Below are positions 24,365 through 32,926 of a stretch of DNA of 43,605 nucleotides, piece by piece. Position 1 is the first letter of the stretch. Every line of letters starts with the position of its first letter. A model generated the notes under the pieces. That model saw nothing but the letters and a program-made list of their open reading frames with translations. It searched no databases and was not told where the DNA came from. Origin of the DNA: Moraxellaceae bacterium (GTDB lineage Bacteria > Pseudomonadota > Gammaproteobacteria > Pseudomonadales > Moraxellaceae); assembly GCA_025363155.1 (NCBI GenBank), contig JANYEL010000079.1, positions 1 through 43,605 of the forward strand. Direction: 5' to 3'. The translations under genes and the position numbers were made by a program.

Positions 24365-25482
24365 CATTAGAAATCCCAGTATTAAAAGCATTAGTCGATG
24401 ATCGTTCGCCTGCGCAGCGCTATGCGGATGCGCTCACGACTGGTTCATTTATTCATGATGATGAGCAAGCCAGTGCAGTTTATGCACTGGATCAGCTTCA
24501 TCAGAGCTTGATTGCACGCTTCCAACAGGCGCAGGGATTTCGTTTGCGCCGATCAAATGCACCTCAAGGGGTGTATCTGTGGGGTGGGGTAGGTCGTGGT
24601 AAAACATGGCTTATGGATCAGTTTTATGAATCCGTGCCATTCAAACGCAAGATGCGGATGCATTTCCATCATTTTATGCAGCGCGTACATCGTGAACTCA
24701 ATTTACTTAAAGGGCAGAGCGATCCTTTAGAAAAAGTTGCGGATTTGATTTATAAAGAAGCGGTGCTAATCTGTTTTGATGAATTCTTTGTTAGTAATGT
24801 CATTGATGCAATGATTTTGGGTGATTTGTTTGGCATGTTGTTTAAGCGCGGCATTACTTTGGTTGCCACCTCAAATATTGCTCCTGACGGTCTTTACAAG
24901 AACGGCATTCACCGTGATCGATTCTTGCCAGCAATTGCTGCATTAAAAGCGCATTGCACGGTACTCAATGTCGATTCTGGTGTGGATTATCGTTTACGCG
25001 TTCTAAAGCAGGCAAATCTCTATCGTGCGCCATTAACCGATGAATCAATGAACTGGATTGCCTCGCGCTTTTCAGCATTGACCAAAGCACATTTGGTTTC
25101 TCAAGAAGACATCGTGATTAATGATCGGATCATCGAAGTTGAAGGTCGTACTGACGATTTGTTGTGGTGCCGATTTGATGAGTTGTGCATGAAGCCGCGT
25201 AGTGCAGCGGATTTTATTGAAATTGCGAAGCTCTATAATACGGTGCTCGTCGGTCGCGTTCCTGTGCTGAATGATCAAATCGCAGATGCAACACGTCGTC
25301 TGATTTACTTGGTCGATGAGTTCTATGATCGCCGTGTTAAATTAGTCATCACCGCGCAACAGCCGATTTTAGAGCTGTATCAAGGTGAAAAACTCGCCTT
25401 CGAGATTCAACGAACACGATCACGTTTACTTGAGATGCAGTCGGATGATTATTTGTCAGAAGCGCATCGTCAGTCTGATTAA
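24361..25482 (+). CDS. zapE: ZapE/AFG1-family ATPase
   Basis: ZapE is an AFG1-like AAA ATPase reported to act on Z-ring constriction in E. coli. The 373-residue protein shows Walker A GVGRGKTWLMD. It also has the family sequence MHFHHFMQRVHREL, the Walker B-like ICFDEFFVSNVIDAMIL, and the sensor region LVATSNIAPDGLYKNGIHRDRFLPAI. The C-terminus has RRLIYLVDEFYDRRVKLVI. Length and motifs are standard. It follows the hydrolase with a 4-bp overlap and ends at a strong terminator. Confidence 0.93.
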   Translation: MTLEIPVLKALVDDRSPAQRYADALTTGSFIHDDEQASAVYALDQLHQSLIARFQQAQGFRLRRSNAPQGVYLWGGVGRGKTWLMDQFYESVPFKRKMRMHFHHFMQRVHRELNLLKGQSDPLEKVADLIYKEAVLICFDEFFVSNVIDAMILGDLFGMLFKRGITLVATSNIAPDGLYKNGIHRDRFLPAIAALKAHCTVLNVDSGVDYRLRVLKQANLYRAPLTDESMNWIASRFSALTKAHLVSQEDIVINDRIIEVEGRTDDLLWCRFDELCMKPRSAADFIEIAKLYNTVLVGRVPVLNDQIADATRRLIYLVDEFYDRRVKLVITAQQPILELYQGEKLAFEIQRTRSRLLEMQSDDYLSEAHRQSD

Positions 25483-25498
25483 GAGTTAGCTGAAGTCA

Positions 25499-25534
25499 AA
25501 AAAGCAAAGTCGTTGATGGCTTTGCTTTTTTTAT
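25499..25534 (+). terminator. Terminator of the hydrolase-zapE operon
   Basis: AAAGCAAAG (25501-25509) pairs with CTTTGCTTT (25520-25528) around a 10-nt loop and is followed by a run of T. Confidence 0.9.
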
Positions 25535-25587
25535 GCCTTTTAAATGAAATTAGAAACAATAGCCTACTTAAAATATGAATACCTTAT

Positions 25588-25651
25588 GTAGGGGCTCCGC
25601 TTGTGGGTGCCCTAAGCAAGAAAAGCGGGCACCCACAAGCGGAGCCCCTAC
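25588..25651. repeat. Perfect 25-bp inverted repeat with 14-bp loop, REP-like element
   Basis: The arm 25588-25612 (beginning GTAGGGGCTCCGCTTG) is the exact reverse complement of 25627-25651, separated by 14 nt. It is GC-rich in an AT-rich spacer. Short GTAGGGGC...GCCCCTAC palindromes are a recurring form of dispersed intergenic repeat in environmental proteobacteria. There is no T tract, and the zapE terminator lies upstream, so it is more likely a repeat than a terminator. Confidence 0.9.
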
Positions 25652-26255
25652 GGTGTATTTAGAAAATGGATCGCAATGCAACAAATTGGGGAGTATCACG
25701 GTCATAACGCACTCCTGTGATGCACAAGGCATTATTATGGTCAACAAAGTGACTTGATTAGAGAAAACTACATAGAAAATCACTAAATAATTGTTATATA
25801 AATATAATTAACCTAAAGAAACCATATTTACTGATAAATTCTTTAAATTTCACAACTAATGCTTTCGGGTATTTTATTGGTGCGTTGACCTGTTTTATTG
25901 CGTTCCAATTTGTTCATTTCACATAAAAGAATAATCACATCCGACTCGAAATTCTTTTTCCTCCTTATTACTACCTAGATCAATAAACCACTAATTACTA
26001 TAAAAACAGTTATTTAATAAAATATGAATTAATCATTTTTTTTGACATACACGAACCATTTTCGTGCAAGCAGTGCTCACGCAGAACGAAATAGCTCGCT
26101 TAGCAGAAAACTTGGCATGGATATTGAATATATATTTATATCATGAAGTGATGTTTGCGCTGAATACGAATCAAAAAGTTGATCCTTTCCAGTGCAGTTT
26201 AAGAATTTAGCGTTATTTATTTTTTAAGTGGTTTTGAAGAAGTACGGAGTTGAAT
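25652..26255. other. Long upstream region of nirB
   Basis: About 600 bp without a convincing gene. Small frames near 25575-25783 only read through the inverted repeat. The part from 25780 to 26060 is very AT-rich. A short hairpin ACGAA/TTCGT (26051-26065) and a TTGACA-like hexamer (26042-26047) are present. One stretch near 26114 resembles a degenerate sigma54 element (TTGGCA...TTGA), but the downstream GC dinucleotide is missing. A long leader would fit nitrate-responsive antitermination of the NasT type, yet I could not draw the required paired hairpins. Confidence 0.45.
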
Positions 26256-28820
26256 ATGAAAATCGTCGTCGTTGGTCATGGCATGGTTGGACATCGTTTT
26301 GTTGAAGTATTAGCACGCGATGCAGCTACAGCAAACTTAGGAACGCCGATTGATGTCACAGTGCTCTGTGAAGAAAATCTGCCAGCATATGATCGCGTGC
26401 AACTCTCTTCGTATTTTTCAGGCAAAACTGCCGATGATTTATCTCTTGTTGCGCCAAACTTTTTTGAAGATAACGGCTTCAAATTGCATTTAGGCAAAGG
26501 CGCTGCAGAAATCGATCGTGCAGCCAAAACTGTCACCACCACAACTGGTGAAAAATTATCGTACGACAAGCTGATTTTAGCAACGGGTTCATATCCTTTT
26601 GTTCCACCATTGCCAGGTAAAGATCGTGGCGATTGCTTAGTCTATCGTACGATTGACGACTTAGAAGCGATGAAAGTCAGCGCAGCACGCTCAAAAATTG
26701 GCGTAGTGGTTGGTGGTGGTTTGCTCGGTCTTGAAGCGGCTAAAGCATTACGTGACTTAGGTCTAGAAACTCATGTGGTTGAGTTCGCACCCCGTTTGAT
26801 GGCGGTTCAAATTGATGATGGCGCAGGAAAAATTCTCCGTAGCAAGATCGAATCAATCGGTGTTGGCATTCATTTGGGTAAAAACACCACTGAAATCGTG
26901 GATGGTGAAAACTGCCGTCATCGCATGAATTTTGCGGATGGTTCACACCTTGAAACCGACATGATCCTGTTCTCTGCAGGCATCCGTCCACGTGATGATT
27001 TAGCGCGTCAATTCGGTATCGATATCGGTCCTCGCGGCGGTATCGTCATTAACAATGAATGTGTCACCAACGATCCTGATGTATATGCGATCGGTGAGTG
27101 TGCGTTGTGGGAAGGTCGCATTTACGGTTTGGTTGCACCAGGCTATCAAATGGCTGAAACCGCCGCACATTCAATCATTCAGCATGAAAAGAAAAAAGAC
27201 TTCCTTGGCGCAGATATGTCGACCAAATTAAAACTGATGGGTGTCGATGTGGCATCGATTGGTGATGCACATGGCTCTGTGGCTGGCGCACGTAGCTTTG
27301 TCTATGTGGATGAGCCGAATGAAGTTTATAAAAAATTAGTTGTTTCTGCTGATGGTAAGAAATTGCTTGGTGCGGTGTTGATTGGTGATGTTGAAGCTTA
27401 CGGCGGTTTGCTGCAACTGATGTTGAACGACATGGATTTGCCAGACAATGCACAAGCATTGATTCTGCCTAGCTTTGATGGTTCAGCACGTCCAGCGTTG
27501 GGTGCAGATTCATTGCCGATGACTGCAACGATTTGTTCATGTAATAACGTAAGCAAAGGCGAAATCTGCGATGCGGTTGCAGGCGGCTGCATGGATTACG
27601 ACAGCGTTAAATGCGGCACTAAAGCAGGCAGTTCATGTGGCGGTTGTGCTGCACTCGTGAAACAAGTGATGAACTCTGAACTTGAGAAAATGGGCGTTGA
27701 AGTCAAAAAAGACATCTGCGAACACTTTGCTTACTCCCGTCAAGAACTGTTCCATCTTTGCCAAGTCGGCAAAATCAAGTCATTCGCTGAATTGCTTGAA
27801 AAACATGGTAATGGCCAACATGACGGCTGTGATATCTGTAAACCAACTTCTGCAAGCATCTTGGCGTCATTGTGGAATGAGCACGTGCTGGCGAAACCAT
27901 TGGCGGGCTTGCAAGATACCAATGATTACTACATGGCGAACTTGCAAAAAGACGGTACATATTCAGTTGTTCCGCGTATGCCAGGTGGTGAAGTTACGCC
28001 AGATGGTTTAATCGCAGTGGGTATGGTTGCCAAGAAATACAAGCTCTATACCAAAGTCACTGGCGGTCAACGTGTTGACTTGTTCGGTGTACGTTTAGAG
28101 CAATTGCCACTGGTTTGGAAAGAGCTGATCGATGCTGGTTTTGAATCAGGTCATGCATATGGTAAATCATTGCGTACTGTGAAATCTTGTGTGGGTTCAA
28201 CATGGTGCCGTTACGGGATGTTGGATTCAGTGGGTTTTGCAATTGAATTAGAAAATCGCTATCGCGGTCTACGCTCACCACACAAAATCAAGTTTGGTGT
28301 GTCAGGTTGTACCCGTGAATGTGCTGAAGCACAAAGCAAAGACGTGGGCATCATTGCAACTGAAAAAGGTTGGAACCTCTACGTTTGCGGTAACGGCGGT
28401 ATGAAACCACGTCATGCAGAATTGTTGGCTTCGGATTTGGACAGTGAAACATTGATCAAATATGTAGACCGTTTCTTGATGTTCTACGTTAAAACTGCTG
28501 ATCGCCTGCAGCGTACCAGCGTATGGCGCGACAACATGGAAGGCGGTTTGGATTATCTAAAAGATGTGATCCTAAACGACACACTGGGCATCGCCGAAGA
28601 ACTCGAATCACAAATGCAATATGTGGTTGATACATTCCAATGCGAATGGAAAACAGCGATCAGTGATCCAGAGATTTTGAAACGTTTCCAACCGTTTGTG
28701 AACTCTGATAAAGCGGATGAAAACATCGTATTTGTTCAAGAACGTGGTCAAATTCGTCCAGCAACTCCGAGTGAAAAAGTGGGTCGAATTAATGTGATCG
28801 AAGTTATTGAAATGGCATAG
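26256..28820 (+). CDS. nirB: NADH-dependent assimilatory nitrite reductase, large subunit
   Basis: NirB reduces nitrite to ammonium in the cytoplasm with electrons from NADH through FAD, [Fe-S] and siroheme. The N-terminal half is a pyridine nucleotide-disulfide oxidoreductase (VVVGHGMVGHRFVE; VVVGGGLLGLEAAKAL; YAIGECA). A BFD-type [2Fe-2S] domain follows (ICSCNNVSKGEICDAV, then KAGSSCGGCAALVKQ). The C-terminal sulfite/nitrite reductase domain has CVGSTWCRYGMLDS and the siroheme-[4Fe-4S] cysteines in FGVSGCTRECAEAQS and YVCGNGG. The ATG at 26256 has CGGAG at 26245-26249; the TTG at 26250 abuts that site and is unlikely. The 854-residue length is typical. It heads nirB-nirD-nasA-phosphatase/kinase. 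Confidence 0.97.
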   Translation: MKIVVVGHGMVGHRFVEVLARDAATANLGTPIDVTVLCEENLPAYDRVQLSSYFSGKTADDLSLVAPNFFEDNGFKLHLGKGAAEIDRAAKTVTTTTGEKLSYDKLILATGSYPFVPPLPGKDRGDCLVYRTIDDLEAMKVSAARSKIGVVVGGGLLGLEAAKALRDLGLETHVVEFAPRLMAVQIDDGAGKILRSKIESIGVGIHLGKNTTEIVDGENCRHRMNFADGSHLETDMILFSAGIRPRDDLARQFGIDIGPRGGIVINNECVTNDPDVYAIGECALWEGRIYGLVAPGYQMAETAAHSIIQHEKKKDFLGADMSTKLKLMGVDVASIGDAHGSVAGARSFVYVDEPNEVYKKLVVSADGKKLLGAVLIGDVEAYGGLLQLMLNDMDLPDNAQALILPSFDGSARPALGADSLPMTATICSCNNVSKGEICDAVAGGCMDYDSVKCGTKAGSSCGGCAALVKQVMNSELEKMGVEVKKDICEHFAYSRQELFHLCQVGKIKSFAELLEKHGNGQHDGCDICKPTSASILASLWNEHVLAKPLAGLQDTNDYYMANLQKDGTYSVVPRMPGGEVTPDGLIAVGMVAKKYKLYTKVTGGQRVDLFGVRLEQLPLVWKELIDAGFESGHAYGKSLRTVKSCVGSTWCRYGMLDSVGFAIELENRYRGLRSPHKIKFGVSGCTRECAEAQSKDVGIIATEKGWNLYVCGNGGMKPRHAELLASDLDSETLIKYVDRFLMFYVKTADRLQRTSVWRDNMEGGLDYLKDVILNDTLGIAEELESQMQYVVDTFQCEWKTAISDPEILKRFQPFVNSDKADENIVFVQERGQIRPATPSEKVGRINVIEVIEMA

Positions 28821-28857
28821 TTATTGCTTTGATATAATTAACGTTTTAATGATTAAA

Positions 28858-28893
28858 CCTACTTATTTTTGATAGATATTTAAAATAAGTAGG
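28858..28893. promoter_or_regulatory. Perfect 12-bp hairpin in the nirB-nirD spacer
   Basis: CCTACTTATTTT (28858-28869) is complementary to AAAATAAGTAGG (28882-28893) across a 12-nt loop. No T run follows, so it is not a standard terminator. In this position it could stabilise the nirB message or set the ratio of NirB to NirD. Confidence 0.7.
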
Positions 28894-28945
28894 GGATTTA
28901 AAAAATTCAGTTTTTGAAAGATTATGTGTATTGGAGATCATCGCC

Positions 28946-29266
28946 ATGTTAGAGAAAATTTGTACAGTTAATGATCTTACTCCACTGGTGGGCGTGCCTG
29001 CATTAGTGCAAGGTGAGCAAGTGGCAGTGTTTCGTTTAAATGACGGTAATATTTTTGCAGTTTCAAATTATGATCCATTCAGCCAAGCCAATGTGATCGC
29101 ACGTGGCATTACTGGCAATCTGAAAGGATTTGATGTTGTTGCATCACCGATTTATAAACAACACTTCGACTTAAGAACGGGGCAATGTTTAGAAGACGAG
29201 AACGTCTCCATCAAAACTTACCAAGTCAAACTTGATGGTGATGATGTCTTGATTTCGCTCAATTAA
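28946..29266 (+). CDS. nirD: Nitrite reductase (NADH) small subunit
   Basis: NirD is the small partner of NirB and has a Rieske-like fold. The 106-residue protein matches at ALVQGEQVAVFRLNDGNIFAVSNYDPFSQANVIARG and ends DVVASPIYKQHFDLRTGQC...VKLDGDDVLISL. As in other NirD proteins, the Cys-His pairs that would bind a Rieske cluster are missing, so it carries no Fe-S centre. The ATG at 28946 has TTGGAG at 28931-28936. It follows nirB after 125 bp that include a strong hairpin. Confidence 0.93.
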   Translation: MLEKICTVNDLTPLVGVPALVQGEQVAVFRLNDGNIFAVSNYDPFSQANVIARGITGNLKGFDVVASPIYKQHFDLRTGQCLEDENVSIKTYQVKLDGDDVLISLN

Positions 29267-29427
29267 TATTGAGCAGCTTGAACGTTTAACTCTCCACAAA
29301 TGTCTGAAAAGTAATACTTAATTAGGACGGTTCAGATGTGATATCTTCATATCTGTCGAGAGACTTGTGTTTTATTTAGCGGTATATTTATAAACAGCGG
29401 ACTTTAAAGTCGCTTGGGAGAGCTATC

Positions 29428-30900
29428 TTGGCTAATCGTATTGCGCTATTCAACTTATCCATCCCACGGATACGGATTTTGCATTATTCATGGATGGCGT
29501 TCTTCGTCACGTTTTTGATTTGGTTCGCGCATGCGTCATTGATGCCGACCTTGAAAACGTATTTCCATATGACGGATGCGGAAGTCAAAGCGATCTTAAT
29601 GCTCAACGTGGCATTAACCATTCCTGCGCGTGTACTGATTGGTGTGCTCGTCGACAAAATCGGGCCACGTAAATCCTATTCAGGTTTGCTCTTAGTCAGC
29701 GGTTTGTTGTGTTTATTGTTCGCAGCTGCACAAACGTACCAACAATTAGCAGTCATGCGCTTCTTATTGGGCTTTGTTGGTGCAGGCTTCGTAATCGGTA
29801 TCCGTTTGATTTCAGAATGGTTTCCAGCTAAAGAAGTGGGTATCGCTGAAGGTATTTATGGCGGATGGGGCAATTTTGGTGCAGCCGTAGCGTCAATGAG
29901 TATGCCTTTTATTGCGATGCATGTTGTTGGTGGCCATGATGGATGGCGTGCTGCAGTTGCAACCACTGGCGTGATTGCGATTGTCTATAGTTACTTTTTC
30001 TACCGCGGTGTACGTGATACCCCAGAAGGCTCAACCTATTTCCGTCCAATGAAATCAGGTGGTTTGGAAGTAACGACTAAGGGCGACTTCTGGTTCTATC
30101 TCGTGATGACTGCGCCGTTGTATTTAGCATTGGTATTACTGACTTGGCGTTTGTCACCAGCAGGTTTAAAACTGCTGAGCGAACCACAAGCACTGATTGC
30201 TTATGGTGCAATTGCAATCTTAACTGCTTACCAATACTTCAAAATTTGGCAAGTGAATAAACACCTATTTGTTCCAAATGCACCAGTACCACCACGTTAT
30301 CAATTCAAGCAAGTTGCAGTATTAAACTTGGCTTATATGGCATGTTTCGGATCAGAGCTGGCTGTTGTATCGATGTTGCCGCAGTTCTTTATTGATCACT
30401 ATGATGTGTCGAAAAGCTTAGCTGGTTTAACTGCTGGTTGCTTTGCAGTGATGAATATTTTCGCCCGCCCAGGTGGTGGTTATTTATCCGATGCTTCGGG
30501 TCGCCGTAAAGTATTGATGATTTGTTTGTTCGGACAAACCATTGGTTATCTGTTGATGTCACAAATGGGCAATAGCGGCTGGACACTGGCAATGGCTGTT
30601 GCAGTTGTACTGACTACATCAATCTTTGTTCAAGGCGCATGTGGTGCAGTTTATTCAATCGTTCCTTTGATTCAACGTCGTATGACTGGACAAATTGCAG
30701 GGATGGCAGGCGCGTATGGTAATGTTGGCGGCGTGGTTTTCCTGACTGTATTCTCCATGGTGTCGCCAGTTGGTTTCTTCTATGTGTTGGCTGGAACTGC
30801 AGCATTGGCATTCCTTGGTTCATACTTCATCTCGGAACCACGCGGACACATGATTGAAGTGCATCCTGATGGACGTGTTGAACGTATTGCTGTTGAATAA
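29428..30900 (+). CDS. nasA: Nitrate/nitrite transporter of the NNP family (NarK/NasA)
   Basis: A major-facilitator protein of 490 residues with about 12 hydrophobic segments that imports nitrate or exchanges it for nitrite. The family signatures are FLLGFVGAGFVIGIRLISEWFPA followed by GIAEGIYGGWGNFGAA, and in the second half the related AGMAGAYGNVGGVVFL. The conserved substrate Arg is in the first of these. Translation begins at a TTG (29428) with GGGAG at 29416-29420. The next in-frame ATG would cut into the first helix. 'nasA' is used in the Pseudomonas sense of assimilatory nitrate transporter; the catalytic nitrate reductase gene is not in this window. The 161-bp spacer before it contains the 12-bp palindrome GACTTTAAAGTC (29400-29411). 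Confidence 0.93.
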   Translation: MANRIALFNLSIPRIRILHYSWMAFFVTFLIWFAHASLMPTLKTYFHMTDAEVKAILMLNVALTIPARVLIGVLVDKIGPRKSYSGLLLVSGLLCLLFAAAQTYQQLAVMRFLLGFVGAGFVIGIRLISEWFPAKEVGIAEGIYGGWGNFGAAVASMSMPFIAMHVVGGHDGWRAAVATTGVIAIVYSYFFYRGVRDTPEGSTYFRPMKSGGLEVTTKGDFWFYLVMTAPLYLALVLLTWRLSPAGLKLLSEPQALIAYGAIAILTAYQYFKIWQVNKHLFVPNAPVPPRYQFKQVAVLNLAYMACFGSELAVVSMLPQFFIDHYDVSKSLAGLTAGCFAVMNIFARPGGGYLSDASGRRKVLMICLFGQTIGYLLMSQMGNSGWTLAMAVAVVLTTSIFVQGACGAVYSIVPLIQRRMTGQIAGMAGAYGNVGGVVFLTVFSMVSPVGFFYVLAGTAALAFLGSYFISEPRGHMIEVHPDGRVERIAVE

Positions 30901-30909
30901 TCAATATGA

Positions 30910-31037
30910 GCTAGGATTAGCGAAGCACTGCTTCGCCCTAGCGCAAGACGAGCGATAGCGAAGTGTGGAATGGGGGTGGCTTTATCTGGAAAGATCAAAG
31001 TCACCCCCTTCTAAATCTTCCCCCTCATGGGGAAGAC
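30910..31037. repeat. Cluster of three hairpins between nasA and the phosphatase/kinase gene
   Basis: Three palindromes lie in a row. The first is GCTAG...GCGAAG/CTTCGC...CTAGC (30910-30942), a REP-like imperfect hairpin. The second pairs GGGGGTG near 30972 with CACCCCC near 31002. The third pairs CTTCCCC (31018-31024) with GGGGAAG (31029-31035). None has a long T tract, so the cluster may slow or stabilise transcription between the two genes. Confidence 0.7.
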
Positions 31038-31083
31038 TTCAAAAGCAAAAAATAGCTTTTAATAAAATTAGGAAAAGGATTTC

Positions 31084-32862
31084 ATGCCTCTTCAAGTTAC
31101 CGCAGCCCAACTCAGCGATAAGGGCATAAAAGAAGTCAATGATGATGCATTAGTCATGCATCTACCTGAAGGAGCTGGACGTCGCTCACAGGTCATGATC
31201 GCTGTGATTGCGGATGGCTTAAGTAGTGCAGAAGAGGGTGGTCGTGGCGCCGTGATTGCTACACGGACATTTTGTAGTGACTTCCTTGCGACTGATTTGA
31301 ATTGGTCAATTAAAACTGCTGGATTCAAAGTAGTTTCCGCAATTAACCGTTGGTTACATGGGCAAGGTCAACACTATAATCATCGCTACAGCACGCATCT
31401 CACCACGTTTAGCGCGATGGTTATTTCTGGTTCATCCGCGCATATTTTTCATGTGGGTGATTCGCGGGTTTGGCGATTTAGATCAGCGCAGAGATCTGGG
31501 CAAGCTGCACTAGAATGTCTCACCAAAGATCATGTGATTCAAATTGGTGAGTCTTCGCAACTCATTCGCGCGCTAGGTATGGATTGGCGTGTGGACGTGG
31601 ACTACAGTCAAATTGATGTCCAAGTCGGTGACTATTTTTTGTTAACCACTGATGGTGTGCATGGTGTTCTGACCACAGATGAATTGACTAATATCATTCA
31701 AGCACATGTGATTTCTAATCACTCGTCGAGTGAAGAGGAAAGCCAAAGTATTGAACAATGTGTTCAAGCCATGATGAAGGCAGCGTATGATGCGAAGAGC
31801 CAAGATAATCTGTCATGTCAGCTCATTCATATCAAAGAGTTAGATTTAACAACGGACAAGCCGCCACATCTTTCCAGTTTCCCGCCACTGCTACCTGATA
31901 TTTTGCTTGCAGGTCAACAAGTCGATGGCTTTGAAATCGTCTCCGAAATACATGCCAATAGTCGCAGTAAGATTTATCGCGCAACACAATTAAGCGATCA
32001 GCGACAAGTCATTCTGAAAACGCCTGCTGCACAATTCAGTGATGACGTGGAAGCATTGCATGCGTTTATGCAAGAGGAATGGATTGGGCAACGCATCGTG
32101 CATCCAGATATTGTGACGACGTTATCACCAGAACAACCGCGTCAATTTTTATACTTGGTGCAAGAGTATTTGGCGGGTCAGACGCTGCGTGAATGGCGTA
32201 AGAAACATCCTGAAGCACCTGTCGAAACTGTAATTCAATTTGTACGTCCAGCAGTGCGTGCGCTACGTGCATTGCATCGACGCGAGACATTACATCAAGA
32301 TGTAAAACCTGACAATTTCATCGTATTAAATGATGCACAAGCTGAGTTGCCAAACAAAATACAAAGTCATGCACGTTTGAAATTGATTGATTTTGGGAGT
32401 GCGCAAACGGGTAGTGTGACGGATACGCGAACAAGACCCGGTGCAATGGAATATGCTGCGCCTGAATATGCACTCGGTGAGCAAGTATCCGCTAAATCAG
32501 ATCAGTTTGCCTTAGCAGTAACTTTCTATGAAATGCTCACGGGCAAAATGCCGTACGGTGACAATTACGTCTATGCTCGAAAATCGTCTGATTTTGCTGA
32601 CTTAGAATACATTCCAGCGACTTCCTATAATCCACACGTGCCAACATGGATGGATGCGGCATTGATGCGTGCGTGTAGTTTGAATCCGGAAAATCGATAT
32701 GAAGATTTAGGAGAGTGGCAAGCCGATTTAGAACGACCAAACTATGACTTGACGCGTCCGAAGATGCCCCTTATTGAGAAGCATCCGTTGAAGTTTTGGC
32801 AAACTGTCGCGGCGATATTATTGCTAGGAAATATTTTTTGGTTTGTGCTTTGGTTTAAGTGA
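31084..32862 (+). CDS. Membrane-anchored fusion of PP2C phosphatase and Ser/Thr protein kinase
   Basis: The 592-residue protein has a PP2C phosphatase domain (residues 1-250) with the metal-binding motifs EVNDDAL (Asp20), VIADGLS (Asp44), FHVGDSRVWR, LLTTDGVHGV (Asp190) and QDNLSCQ (Asp241). A kinase domain follows (about 280-550): Lys312 in VILKTP, HQDVKPDN (404-411), IDFGSA (Asp436) and AAPEYALGE. A single C-terminal helix (572-591) anchors it, with both enzymes in the cytosol. The Gly-rich loop is degenerate (IHANSRSKIY) and the HRD Arg is Gln. Such fusions accompany nitrate assimilation genes in Pseudomonas and Acinetobacter, so a regulatory role on nitrate uptake or reduction is likely; the targets are unknown. 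AAAAGGA precedes the ATG. Confidence 0.93.
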   Translation: MPLQVTAAQLSDKGIKEVNDDALVMHLPEGAGRRSQVMIAVIADGLSSAEEGGRGAVIATRTFCSDFLATDLNWSIKTAGFKVVSAINRWLHGQGQHYNHRYSTHLTTFSAMVISGSSAHIFHVGDSRVWRFRSAQRSGQAALECLTKDHVIQIGESSQLIRALGMDWRVDVDYSQIDVQVGDYFLLTTDGVHGVLTTDELTNIIQAHVISNHSSSEEESQSIEQCVQAMMKAAYDAKSQDNLSCQLIHIKELDLTTDKPPHLSSFPPLLPDILLAGQQVDGFEIVSEIHANSRSKIYRATQLSDQRQVILKTPAAQFSDDVEALHAFMQEEWIGQRIVHPDIVTTLSPEQPRQFLYLVQEYLAGQTLREWRKKHPEAPVETVIQFVRPAVRALRALHRRETLHQDVKPDNFIVLNDAQAELPNKIQSHARLKLIDFGSAQTGSVTDTRTRPGAMEYAAPEYALGEQVSAKSDQFALAVTFYEMLTGKMPYGDNYVYARKSSDFADLEYIPATSYNPHVPTWMDAALMRACSLNPENRYEDLGEWQADLERPNYDLTRPKMPLIEKHPLKFWQTVAAILLLGNIFWFVLWFK

Positions 32863-32926
32863 TGATTAATTCATTCACTCGTAAGGCGCAAAAACCAGAG
32901 GGAGAGCAAAAACACTCCCGCTAGAC

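Noticed and set aside
25588-25651. Inverted repeat as an integron attC site or a terminator
   Set aside because: No integrase or cassette and no conserved attC core sites; the zapE terminator is already present upstream and no T tract follows.
25575-25783. Small frames on both strands around 25.6 kb
   Set aside because: They exist only because the perfect inverted repeat is free of stops; there are no start signals.
26114-26130. Sigma54 promoter for nirB
   Set aside because: A TTGGCA-like half is present, but the required downstream GC at the right spacing is missing.
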